A stretch of 64,000 bases of DNA from positions 434,001 to 498,000 of the forward strand of contig OY764545.1 of the NCBI GenBank assembly GCA_963668495.1. Reading direction: 5' to 3'. Positions within the stretch are counted from its first letter, which is position 1. Each line of letters opens with the position of its first letter. Shown one piece after another: positions 17,310 through 25,803 of the stretch. The position numbers were made by a program, and so were the translations under genes. Origin of the DNA: Oleispirillum sp963668495 (GTDB lineage: Bacteria > Pseudomonadota > Alphaproteobacteria > Rhodospirillales > Rhodospirillaceae). Under the pieces are notes generated by a model. That model was not told the origin of the DNA, did not search any database, and saw nothing but the letters and a program-made list of their open reading frames with translations.

Positions 17310-18047
17310 TTACCAGTGCTGTTCAAGGCAGCGGACAAGGTGTTGCCACGGGTTATCTTCATTCCCAATGATATTGGCATGAAGCACTTCAGCGCGCGCC
17401 ATTAAGGTAGGACAATACGGTTCCAGCCCATCATCTTCATCAAGAAGATCCGTGCTTAGAACTAAAACAGCTCGCCCATTGCCATCGGCGAAATGCTGTT
17501 CCCAATAATCGGCCTCAAATAAGAATGACCGCAGCTTATTGCGGTCCGGAGTGGATATTCCCTGATAGCTTGGAATGGTTGCTTTACAGGAAATAAAGGA
17601 AATCACATCGCCCTTTCTGGCGATAACATCAATTTCATTTTCCCCACAGGTTCCATTTACACGCCATGATACTCTTTGCGAAAATCTGGCTTCATCTGCC
17701 CCGGCTTCCAATGCGGCAAGGAAGGTTAGCTCTTCCAACCAATCCCCCAGCAGCCAGCGCCGAGCCTCCTGACTGGTTGGCTTGAAATAATGCCCGTTAA
17801 TTCTTTCCAGAAATCCTGCAGCAATCAACCTGTCGACCAAGCCATGGAGACGGTCATTATGAATATACAGCTTCTTCGTGCTGTTATGACTGATATGCAG
17901 CCGCAAAGGATTATAGGCCTTGTAATTTTCCCACAACATCCGAGAGTAAGGGAAATGCAGTCTTGCCGCCTTAGGATTGCCGCCATTATCTAATAATTCT
18001 GCATTGCGTTGCTTTAGAATTTTGTTGATTGTCAATGAGGATGGCAT
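17310..18047 (-). CDS. Card1/DUF1887-like PD-(D/E)XK nuclease lacking a CARF domain
   Basis: 245 aa. Residues about 1-100 contain no Rossmann/CARF motif and may form a winged-helix (a hydrophobic helix NDRLHGLVDRLIAAGFLERI followed by GHYF). Residues about 105-245 resemble the nuclease domain of the CRISPR-associated Card1/Can2 family (DUF1887): LLGDWLEELTFLAAL, then the catalytic signature NEIDVIARKGDVISFISCKA, which supplies an acidic residue (E/D), the strand and the lysine of PD-(D/E)XK enzymes, then a helix LRSFLFEADYW. In Card1 the nuclease is switched on by cyclic oligoadenylate bound to CARF. Here that sensor is missing and no CRISPR genes are nearby, so activation must differ. Cytoplasmic. 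It follows a small possible membrane ORF by 13 bases. Confidence 0.65.
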   Translation of the reverse strand: MPSSLTINKILKQRNAELLDNGGNPKAARLHFPYSRMLWENYKAYNPLRLHISHNSTKKLYIHNDRLHGLVDRLIAAGFLERINGHYFKPTSQEARRWLLGDWLEELTFLAALEAGADEARFSQRVSWRVNGTCGENEIDVIARKGDVISFISCKATIPSYQGISTPDRNKLRSFLFEADYWEQHFADGNGRAVLVLSTDLLDEDDGLEPYCPTLMARAEVLHANIIGNEDNPWQHLVRCLEQHW

Positions 18048-18060
18048 GCGGAAGCCTTAT

Positions 18061-18282
18061 CTACAGCACGTGGAAGGCGAATAGCTTCGCAAGATACTTT
18101 AACGGAATCAAGATTTGTTTCGACCAATCTTCATAATCTCTTCCTGCAAACTTAATAGCGCATGCAGAAATCATCCCCCATAATATCCATGTGAAAAAAT
18201 ACGGTTGAGGCACTCCTTCTGGAGAGGTATTTCTGTCACCAGCCCGCCAAGCGTGGATACCTTTCCGGACTTGGGCGGACAC
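18061..18282 (-). CDS. Small hypothetical protein with one TM segment
   Basis: 73 codons from a GTG start, ending 13 bases before the nuclease ORF on the same strand. It has one hydrophobic segment (YFFTWILWGMISACAIKF, residues about 28-45) and an amphipathic tail. No family was recognised and no clear ribosome site was seen. It may be a partner of the nuclease, or the tail of a decayed gene. Confidence 0.35.
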   Translation of the reverse strand: MSAQVRKGIHAWRAGDRNTSPEGVPQPYFFTWILWGMISACAIKFAGRDYEDWSKQILIPLKYLAKLFAFHVL

Positions 18283-18330
18283 AAGTTATTCATACTGATC
18301 AATGATGTACGGGTTTAGGTATAATGAACG

Positions 18331-18936
18331 ATGCGTGATCTCAGACTTATTTTCTGCGGAGATTCCCTGATCAACGGGACATGCGACGAAGGCATGCTGG
18401 GCTGGGCTGGGCGCCTTGCCTGTTTGACTGCTGCCGACACTCCACGCGTCACGCATTATAATTTAGGTGTCCGCCACGAAACCACGTTGGACCTTCACGC
18501 CCGTCTGAAGTCAGAACTTGACGCCCGCCTGAAAGGTGACTTCGAAAAACGCATCATAATTTCCATCGGGCACAATGATGTAATGCTTGAAGATGGGACA
18601 CGACGCGTTCCAGAAGACAGGACCCTGTCAACCATGCGTTCGATCATTCAGGATGCAATGCACAGGGGGCAAACTTTGATCGTTTCGCCACCCGCGTCGA
18701 GCGACCCTTCCCATACCGAGCGTATTTTCCATATTTCCGAACAGATGAAAGACCTGTGCGACACAACAGGCGTTCCCTTTGTTCCTGCGCATGAATTTAC
18801 GGCAAAATCCCAAATCTGGATGGACGGTGTGGCCCAAAACGACGGTCGCCACCCCCAAGCCATGGCCTATGCGGAACTGGCGAGTTGGATTTTCCATTTA
18901 CCGCAATGGAAAGCACTCATTGCACCCGCACCGTAA
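18331..18936 (+). CDS. SGNH/GDSL-family hydrolase
   Basis: 201 aa, no signal peptide. All four SGNH blocks are visible: LIFCGDSLINGT (Ser nucleophile, residues about 6-14), NLGVR (Gly), ISIGHNDVM (Asn, about residue 90) and DGRHPQA (catalytic His near 170). Such proteins are esterases, lipases or carbohydrate acetyl-hydrolases, and the substrate is not predictable. A TATAAT box ends only five bases before the ATG (18320-18325), so the transcript could be nearly leaderless. It is divergent from the nuclease unit and 133 bases upstream of the large ATPase gene, in the same direction. Confidence 0.8.
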   Translation: MRDLRLIFCGDSLINGTCDEGMLGWAGRLACLTAADTPRVTHYNLGVRHETTLDLHARLKSELDARLKGDFEKRIIISIGHNDVMLEDGTRRVPEDRTLSTMRSIIQDAMHRGQTLIVSPPASSDPSHTERIFHISEQMKDLCDTTGVPFVPAHEFTAKSQIWMDGVAQNDGRHPQAMAYAELASWIFHLPQWKALIAPAP

Positions 18937-19069
18937 TCGGCACCCCTACTATTCAACCGCACTTGGGGATAAGCAGCCCCCTTTACGTGTTGCTATCCAC
19001 AACACTTTTGAGCAAATATGTCACAGTGTTTCACGCGCATAATGTGTCATTTGCTCGAAAGTTATACCA

Positions 19070-21796
19070 ATGGAAGCCATCCCCGCTGAAGCAGGCCGAC
19101 AGGAAATCGTCATAGACTTCTCCAGAATGGGGGAAGGAGAATTTGATGTTGATAACTTGGGGCAATTGATTCAACGCGACGCCCTGAAAGAAATCGAGAC
19201 CTGCTTATCCAAAGCATTCACGGCAGCTGTAAACTACCGCGTAACTCTTGAGACCACTGACAACATCGATGATCTGTCACGGCGTTGTGCAGCAATTACA
19301 ATTCACGGGGGTCGCGGCAGCGGGAAAACCACGTTTACAAACTACCTTCTTCGAGAAATTCACGGCATCATCGCCCGTGATGAAAATATTTGCCAGAATG
19401 ACATCAAGCGATCCATTGCATCACGTCTGTGGACCGCACAATCCCAACATATAACAAGCCCTAAGCTGTTGAGGATGGACAAGCTTGTCATTCACAAGCT
19501 TCGCGTTCTTGACCCCACACTGATCGAAACCAACCATAACATCATGGTTGTCGTCATCAGCCTGATTAATGATGCCGTTCGCACGCATGCCCGTCGTTGC
19601 GGACAACAAGACGACAACGATAACAGTTGCAGCAGCACCCTTGATCAATGGTCAAAATCCCTACAGCGTTTAACCGAGGGGCTGGCCCTTATTGACGGTA
19701 TTTTTGATGAAAGTGCCGCCCGTTCGGATTTAATGGACTCCTATTCCATTATGACCAGAGGCCTACACAAAGCAGAAAGCGGGGTCAATTTTGAAGTCAA
19801 CTTTCACCGATTTGTAAATGACAGCCTAAAAATTCTGGCAGCCGACTGCTTCCTTTTGGCATTTGATGATGTCGATACCAGCTTTGACCGAGGCTGGCCG
19901 GTTCTGGAAACCTTGCGCAAATATCTGACAACTCCGCAACTGATTGTCATTGTTTCAGGAGACATGGATGCATACTCCCTTTTGGTCCGCAGCCATGTCT
20001 GGAAGAATTTCGGTCAGGAGCTTTTGCTAAACGAACAATGGAACGCGCACCCTGACAGTGTTTCCCTTGCCACTTCCAGCCGCATAAAACAAATCAACAC
20101 CCAAGTCGACCGACTGGAAAGCCAATACCTGTTAAAAGTCCTCAAATCTGAGAACCGAATTGACTTGGCCCCTCTCGTTCGCTACGCGGCGCACAGAAGC
20201 GACCTGAGCCTTGTGGCAAAATTTCCCGGCAACGATCAGCCATTCAACATTTTCCGCTGCCTCAACGAGCTTTTTCGCCAAGCATTGGCCATACGCTCCG
20301 AAGCGGACCTTCAACTCTATCGAGACCTGATTCTCCGCCTGCCCGTACGGACCTTCATTAACCTGTTGCTGGGGTCGAGAGAATTCTGGGTAAAAGCTGA
20401 TTACAACGACAAATCACACCATATTTGCGACTTCAAACTATCCCTTAACCTTCAGGAAGCATTCCGAAACAGCTTTTCATCGTCACTGCTGTCATCCGGC
20501 ATTGTCCCCGACGACGTACGTGGTGGCTTTGTTGCACGCCTGATTGCCCTTGTCGCAAATTACCTCATCCATAATGACGGGTGGAGATCACGGTATCGCC
20601 TACGGTCAGACGACATCGACGATGAAGTCAACATCACCCTGATTGCATTATCGTCTGCATTGGTCCGAAGCTTTGACCTGCAACCGGGCACGGTTATCAC
20701 TTACCTGCTTCGAATTTGCCTTGTCCGATCATCAATTTACCAGCGGCGTTACAAGGAACTGGATATGTCCGCCTATATGGATTTCCTGTCACTATCCCGG
20801 CAGGAATCAATGGGACAAACATTGGGGCGGGTGCTGGCTTGGAAAATGGCAAACTCGCCGGAGGAAAGTGCCTTCACCGCCGGACGCGGTTGCCTTGTTC
20901 TTACCGCCCCCAAAGAAGATTTGGTCGGACAGCTTCAACAGATTATGAAGCAAGATCCCAGAGCCGCAATTGCGGGCCGATTGGCCTTAATGAAAATTAT
21001 CGGTCACGGCGGACGGGTATATCAGTTGATTTCGCCAATGGTCCTGCTTTCGTTTGTTGGCGACCTGCTATCAACGACATTTTCCGATGCCCAAGCCGAT
21101 GAAATGAAAGAAACGGCAACCTCGGTTGTTAAGGAACTTCTGATTCGCTACACAGCGAATTCCGGCATGTTCATGCCGGCAGTCGCCAGCCGATCCAATA
21201 CCGCACCCGCCGAATTTGGGGCCGTCCTGACATCCGAACTGCCGACATTGCGTCAGGAAGAAATCGCAGGAGAAACCTTCCAAGAATTTCTGGATATTTT
21301 GGTAACATGGCGACTGGCTTGGGGAGCCAAATGGCAGGATGACGTTATCATTCGCACAGAGGCCCCGGCAACGTTTGCCACGGTCTGGGAACGTTTCATG
21401 ACCGTTGTCGATGAACGTGAAACCCAATGGCGGTCACGTCAGCACGAACAGAATATCGGGCAGATCCTCAGCGATTACATTTTTGACTTACTGGATAGCT
21501 TCCGCATCGTGCTGTCGGAAACCAATCCGACCACGCCCGCTCATAAAATCTATGACAATGAGCCACGTCCAATTGTTGATTTTTTCAATGCGCTGATCTC
21601 ATGCCCGGTCTGGTGGATGTTCATGGACCCATCGCGGGCGGACACGACCGAATGGAAAACGGCGCTTGATTTCATGTTTGAAAACACCGGAATGAAGACC
21701 ATTACAAACGACAACTACCCCCTGTTTGTGCCTAAAGACGACCATAAATTCCATAGTCTGTTTGACGCGTTAAAAACACTCCGCCTGAACAACTGA
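19070..21796 (+). CDS. Large P-loop ATPase (KAP/RdrA-like), candidate defence ATPase
   Basis: 908 aa, cytoplasmic. Walker A is GGRGSGKT at residues 80-87. Walker B is LLAFDDVDTS near 262-271, followed by LETLRKYLTTPQLIVIVSGD, which looks like the strand and sensor region of KAP/STAND-type ATPases. The remaining ~600 residues are helix-rich and carry no motif I can name. The size, Walker arrangement and the phrase preceding SGD recall RdrA, the ATPase of the RADAR anti-phage system. No adenosine-deaminase partner (RdrB) is encoded next to it. A two-TM coiled-coil protein follows after 36 bases. Weak ribosome site. The RdrA relationship is inference from general resemblance and is unverified. 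Confidence 0.7.
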   Translation: MEAIPAEAGRQEIVIDFSRMGEGEFDVDNLGQLIQRDALKEIETCLSKAFTAAVNYRVTLETTDNIDDLSRRCAAITIHGGRGSGKTTFTNYLLREIHGIIARDENICQNDIKRSIASRLWTAQSQHITSPKLLRMDKLVIHKLRVLDPTLIETNHNIMVVVISLINDAVRTHARRCGQQDDNDNSCSSTLDQWSKSLQRLTEGLALIDGIFDESAARSDLMDSYSIMTRGLHKAESGVNFEVNFHRFVNDSLKILAADCFLLAFDDVDTSFDRGWPVLETLRKYLTTPQLIVIVSGDMDAYSLLVRSHVWKNFGQELLLNEQWNAHPDSVSLATSSRIKQINTQVDRLESQYLLKVLKSENRIDLAPLVRYAAHRSDLSLVAKFPGNDQPFNIFRCLNELFRQALAIRSEADLQLYRDLILRLPVRTFINLLLGSREFWVKADYNDKSHHICDFKLSLNLQEAFRNSFSSSLLSSGIVPDDVRGGFVARLIALVANYLIHNDGWRSRYRLRSDDIDDEVNITLIALSSALVRSFDLQPGTVITYLLRICLVRSSIYQRRYKELDMSAYMDFLSLSRQESMGQTLGRVLAWKMANSPEESAFTAGRGCLVLTAPKEDLVGQLQQIMKQDPRAAIAGRLALMKIIGHGGRVYQLISPMVLLSFVGDLLSTTFSDAQADEMKETATSVVKELLIRYTANSGMFMPAVASRSNTAPAEFGAVLTSELPTLRQEEIAGETFQEFLDILVTWRLAWGAKWQDDVIIRTEAPATFATVWERFMTVVDERETQWRSRQHEQNIGQILSDYIFDLLDSFRIVLSETNPTTPAHKIYDNEPRPIVDFFNALISCPVWWMFMDPSRADTTEWKTALDFMFENTGMKTITNDNYPLFVPKDDHKFHSLFDALKTLRLNN

Positions 21797-21832
21797 TCCC
21801 CTTCATTCCGTAGACCTTGGTGGCATAGAACA

Positions 21833-22501
21833 ATGAATAAAAACTGGTCTCTGAGTATTATGATATCCATCACCGTAGTCTTAATGCTTGCCTCGTTAGG
21901 AGGGGCAGCCTACCTGTACTTCATAACCGATGACAGGGTAGGCGATGGGCCAATTATCTCTGGACTGACAACCATCTTTACCGGGTTTTCAGCAATACTT
22001 ACGGTCCTTGCCATGTTGAAAGGCAAGCTATCGCAACAAGTATGGGAGGCGTTCGGCCTGATGCAGGAATGCAATTCCAAGATCCGCCGCCTGCAAACAA
22101 CGGTCCGCAACATAGAAAACATGGGCATCAACAAATTCCCGGATATGCGTGACCGGGAGGTTATTTCACAAATAACCCTCAGCCTTGATATTGATGCTCA
22201 AGAGTGGAAATCCATGCAATTCATCAAAAACGGCGATGAGTTGAGAGTACTGATTTCCGGCTTACAAAAACAAATCAACCAATACAACAGCAACCTGCTA
22301 ACGCCACATTGGCATCAGACAAAACGCGACCCGACAGAAGAACTTAAAGAAATCAGTAGGAAAGCGGAAATCGCCGAAAACCATATCAGCAAGATCAAGC
22401 CCAAACAGGATAGTTTATGGAAAACCATGTTTGGTTCGAACCGTAAGGCCACATGCTCCCTAGAGGAAGACTACAATCAGGCTGTCAATTCTATGGATTG
22501 A
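21833..22501 (+). CDS. Two-TM membrane protein with cytoplasmic coiled coil, partner of the ATPase
   Basis: 222 aa. Two membrane helices at about residues 8-30 and 42-63 are separated by a short polar loop. The remainder is a hydrophilic, helical and probably coiled-coil tail (MQECNSKIRRLQTTVRN, then EELKEISRKAEIAENHISKI). The topology is like SLATT-type and similar two-TM effectors of defence systems, which damage or depolarise the membrane when triggered. I cannot assign it to a family by sequence. It follows the P-loop ATPase by 36 bases and ends before a strong hairpin, so the two form a unit. Confidence 0.65.
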   Translation: MNKNWSLSIMISITVVLMLASLGGAAYLYFITDDRVGDGPIISGLTTIFTGFSAILTVLAMLKGKLSQQVWEAFGLMQECNSKIRRLQTTVRNIENMGINKFPDMRDREVISQITLSLDIDAQEWKSMQFIKNGDELRVLISGLQKQINQYNSNLLTPHWHQTKRDPTEELKEISRKAEIAENHISKIKPKQDSLWKTMFGSNRKATCSLEEDYNQAVNSMD

Positions 22502-22520
22502 GGTTGTGCTGGTTCATCCA

Positions 22521-22543
22521 CGGCCCGCTTTCTTAGCGGGCCG
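22521..22543. terminator. Hairpin closing the ATPase-2TM unit
   Basis: CGGCCCGCT (22521-22529) and AGCGGGCCG (22535-22543) form a perfect 9-bp stem with a five-base loop, in the gap between convergent genes. No T tract follows, so termination efficiency is uncertain. Confidence 0.55.
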
Positions 22544-22562
22544 CAGGCACGTGTACTGGGAA

Positions 22563-23342
22563 CTAGATTTCCTGCATGGCATCCAGTGATTCGGGCAGAA
22601 TTTGCCCGCCATCGACAATAATCTGCTGCCCTGTGATATAGGCAGCTTCCTTGGACGCAAAGAACAGTGCCGCATTGGCAATATCCTCAACCGAGCCCAA
22701 ACGCTTCAGCGGAATGGATGCAGCCATGGCGTCCAGATAGTCCTGTCCAAGCCCTTGCAGCCCTTCCGTCATGATATTGCCCGGCATCACCGCGTTGATC
22801 GTGGTGTTGTAGCGCGATAACTCCATGGCTGCGGTTTTAAGGAAGCCCAGCTGTCCCGCTTTGGAAGCGCCATAGTGTGCCCAGCCGGGATACCCGGTCA
22901 CCGGCCCGGTGATTGATGATACAACAACGACACGCCCTGCCCCGGCTTTTTCAAATGCCGGGATGGCAGCTTTCACGCACAAGAATGTGCTTTTCAGGTT
23001 CACCGACATGACCTGATCCCAGTCTTCCGGTGCCATATCCACCATTTTTACCTGCGGGAAAATGCCGGCATTTGCGCATAGGATATCCACACTGCCGAAA
23101 GTCTGCTCGGTTGCCTCAACCATGGCTTTGACTTGTCCCCAATCGGAAACATCGCAGCAATACTTGTCAGCGGTTCCCCCGGCGGCGCGGATTTCATCGA
23201 CAGCTTTTTGCGCATCCTCCGCACCACGAGCCACCACCATGACTTTGGCGCCTTGCGCAGCAAATACCCGCGCAATGCCCTTGCCAATGCCTTTGGATGC
23301 TCCGGTAACGATACAGGTCTTGCCTTGAATGGATGTCAGCAT
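22563..23342 (-). CDS. Short-chain dehydrogenase/reductase (FabG-like)
   Basis: 259 aa from an ATG with a strong AAGGAGG site; the frame is open seven codons further to a GTG. It is a classical SDR: the NAD(P) motif TGASKGIGKG (residues about 14-23), NAG in the middle (LCANAGIF), and catalytic Ser (VVSSITG) and YxxxK (YGASK). The ending VDGGQILPESL is typical. The substrate is unknown, probably a small alcohol or ketone. It is monocistronic, convergent with the ATPase unit and downstream of the DUF21 gene on the same strand (gap 80 bases). Confidence 0.88.
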   Translation of the reverse strand: MLTSIQGKTCIVTGASKGIGKGIARVFAAQGAKVMVVARGAEDAQKAVDEIRAAGGTADKYCCDVSDWGQVKAMVEATEQTFGSVDILCANAGIFPQVKMVDMAPEDWDQVMSVNLKSTFLCVKAAIPAFEKAGAGRVVVVSSITGPVTGYPGWAHYGASKAGQLGFLKTAAMELSRYNTTINAVMPGNIMTEGLQGLGQDYLDAMAASIPLKRLGSVEDIANAALFFASKEAAYITGQQIIVDGGQILPESLDAMQEI

Positions 23343-23422
23343 CTCAACCTCCTTAACGGTCACAATTCACTGTACGTTTCAACAGCTTGCGCAGAAAACG
23401 CACAGAACACAACCGTTAGAAG

Positions 23423-24517
23423 TCACCGACTGGAAGACGCAGAGACTTTGGCTCCGTTTTGCAGCGCGGAAATCTTTTTAAAGCGGGTTTTCCATCTGCT
23501 TTTTGCCATTTCCTGCAAATCGACAATCTTGTCAGTCTCATCAACGATTTCAGCACCCAGCAAGGTTTCCACAATGTCTTCCATGGTGACCAAGCCTTCC
23601 ATGTCCCCGTATTCGTTCACAACAATCGCCACGTGCTCTCGTTGTTTGATGAAATCATTGAACAGCTGGAAAATGCTGTAAATTTCCGGGACATAGAGCA
23701 CATCACGGCGGAATTCCTGCAGGGGCTTATCGGTTTCATCGTCGATCAAGTGTTCCAGCACTTCATCCTTCAGGATATAGCCGACGATGGCTTCCTCATT
23801 CTGGCTTTCCCGCAGAGGAACACGAGAAAAAACCAAATCATCCTGCATATTATAGAAATCACGTGCCGTCATAGTCTGAGGGGCCGACACCACCACGGTA
23901 CGCGGCGTCATCACGTCCTTGGCTTTGTAGTTGCGGAAGCGCATCAGGTTTTCAATGAATTTGGCTTCGGATTCATCCAGAGCACCTTCCTCTGACCCGA
24001 TTTGTGCCATTGCCATAAAATCCTTACGGCTGAACACGTGTTTGTCCTGCCCCGAACTGAACCACTTGGTGATAAGTTGACACAGCCAGATGACCGGCAG
24101 CGTCAGCTTAATGATCACATTCAGACTGTGTACAGTGAATGGAGCCAGCATGCGCCAATTGGTCGCCCCGATGGTTTTCGGAATGATCTCAGACAAGATC
24201 AGAATTGCCGCAGTCATAACCGCCGGCACCACCAAGCCAGTAACGACTGGATGGGTATTGGCCCAGATGATCGTGGCTTCCTGCCCGACACCAATCGCGC
24301 CCGCCGTATGGGCAATCGTGTTTACCGTCAGGATCGCGGCCAAGGGACGGTGGATATTGTCCTTGAACCCTTTCAGAAGGGTTCCGGTACGGCCTCCCTC
24401 GTTCAGCTTCACCTGCATATAGGACGGTGTGATGCTCAACAGCACAGCTTCCCACAATGAACACAAAAACGACAAGACGATAGAAACCAAAAAGAAAGCA
24501 ACAAGCGTTCCAATCAT
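23423..24517 (-). CDS. DUF21 (CNNM) transmembrane protein with CBS domain pair
   Basis: 364 aa. Residues 1-150 form the DUF21/CNNM membrane domain (four helices, with LNEGGRTGTLLKGF and the family's SEIIPKTIG motif). Residues about 195-325 carry two CBS domains, introduced by the conserved linker AKDVMTPRTVVV and ending VVNEYGDMEGLVTMEDIVE. No CorC/HlyC C-terminal domain is present. CNNM/CorC proteins are linked to Mg2+ or Co2+ extrusion, and the CBS pair binds adenine nucleotides. Inner membrane. The start is preceded by a GAAAGAATT-type weak site. Confidence 0.9.
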   Translation of the reverse strand: MIGTLVAFFLVSIVLSFLCSLWEAVLLSITPSYMQVKLNEGGRTGTLLKGFKDNIHRPLAAILTVNTIAHTAGAIGVGQEATIIWANTHPVVTGLVVPAVMTAAILILSEIIPKTIGATNWRMLAPFTVHSLNVIIKLTLPVIWLCQLITKWFSSGQDKHVFSRKDFMAMAQIGSEEGALDESEAKFIENLMRFRNYKAKDVMTPRTVVVSAPQTMTARDFYNMQDDLVFSRVPLRESQNEEAIVGYILKDEVLEHLIDDETDKPLQEFRRDVLYVPEIYSIFQLFNDFIKQREHVAIVVNEYGDMEGLVTMEDIVETLLGAEIVDETDKIVDLQEMAKSRWKTRFKKISALQNGAKVSASSSR

Positions 24518-24760
24518 AATTCTTTCATCATCCTTTGATCATCACTGTGGCAAATTGTTGAAGCAGGTACCGGAACAGGCTGGGCCAGTCCCAACCACGA
24601 AGCTCGCGCATCCAGATACATAGATGCCCATGATTTAGGATGGAAAAATCAATTGCGCAATCGGAATCGGTGTATTTCCCGCAACGGGCGGACTTTGCCC
24701 AGCCTTAGCATGGGCGAAGACTGAAGACAAAGCCCGTTCGTCTATAGTCGGGCTGAAGAC

Positions 24761-25786
24761 CTATTCCCAACCATGGACCACTATTTTTCCAATCATACGA
24801 CCACTTTCCACCACACCATGGGCCTGACGCATGGAAAAGGCCGAAATTGGCGACAAATATTTGGTGGCGGTTGTCCGCACATATCCGTCATCGACAAGTT
24901 CGGCAACCCGAGATAACAGGCGATGCTGTTCAATCATATCCGGTGTCTGATGCATGGACCGGGCGAACATGAACTCCCAGTGAAAACTGGCCGATTTGGT
25001 TTTCATTTGCTCCATGGGCATGGGTAAGTCCGTATCATCTATGCTGACGATACCACCTTGCGGGCAGATCAGTTCCACCGCCGCCGCCCAATGACGCATA
25101 TCATTGAAAATTGCTATGTGATCCACATGGTGCAGTCCCAGTGCGCGAACTTCTGCGACCAGATCAGCACGATGATTAACCACATAGTCTGCACCAAGTT
25201 CCTTGACCCATGCGATGGACTCCGGTCGTGAAGCCGTGGCAATCACGGTCAACCCTGCCCATTTCGCAAGTTGAATCGCCATGGAGCTTACACCTCCGGC
25301 TCCACCGATAAGCAAAATGCTTTGCCCGGCATTATCGCCATCATAGGCAATTCCGAGCCGTTCAAACATGGACTCCCATGCGGTAATCGCAGTCAATGGC
25401 AGGGCTGCTGCCTCGGCATGGGATAGGGATTTGGGTTTGCGACCAACAATCCGTTCATCCACCAAATGCATTTGCTGATTGGTGCCGGGACGTGTGATGT
25501 CTCCGGCATACCAAACCTCATCTCCCGGCTGGAACAGCGTCACATCGCGACCAACAGCGACCACGACACCGGATGCGTCATAACCAAGGACGCGCGGGGC
25601 AAGCTCAATCGCCGCCTTGGGCGCACGAACCTTTACATCCACCGGATTGATGGATACGGCGTGAACGGCAACCAAAATATCCCGTCCGGTCGGATGCGGC
25701 ACGTCCAAAGTCACATCCAACAGTGCATTCGGATCATCGATGGGCAAATAACGGGTAAGAGCCACAGCTTTCATTGTATCTGTCAT
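24761..25786 (-). CDS. Zinc-type alcohol dehydrogenase-like (MDR) oxidoreductase
   Basis: 341 aa from an ATG with AGGAGAG upstream; the longer frame adds an arginine-rich stretch that is not real. Quinone-oxidoreductase/MDR family: GYDASGVVVAVG and GDEVWYAG in the N-terminal GroES-like part, and the NADPH motif GGAGGVSSMA in the Rossmann part. The zinc-binding cysteines of true alcohol dehydrogenases are absent, as in this subfamily. It probably reduces reactive enones or quinones. Third gene of an SDR-OYE-MDR operon (17 bases after OYE) controlled by the divergent LysR. Confidence 0.88.
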   Translation of the reverse strand: MTDTMKAVALTRYLPIDDPNALLDVTLDVPHPTGRDILVAVHAVSINPVDVKVRAPKAAIELAPRVLGYDASGVVVAVGRDVTLFQPGDEVWYAGDITRPGTNQQMHLVDERIVGRKPKSLSHAEAAALPLTAITAWESMFERLGIAYDGDNAGQSILLIGGAGGVSSMAIQLAKWAGLTVIATASRPESIAWVKELGADYVVNHRADLVAEVRALGLHHVDHIAIFNDMRHWAAAVELICPQGGIVSIDDTDLPMPMEQMKTKSASFHWEFMFARSMHQTPDMIEQHRLLSRVAELVDDGYVRTTATKYLSPISAFSMRQAHGVVESGRMIGKIVVHGWE

Positions 25787-25803
25787 TGGGTCTCTCCTTC
25801 TTC

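Noticed and set aside
17181..17405. Plus-strand frame over the palindrome cluster and nuclease 3' end
   Set aside because: Shadow of the nuclease gene on the opposite strand.
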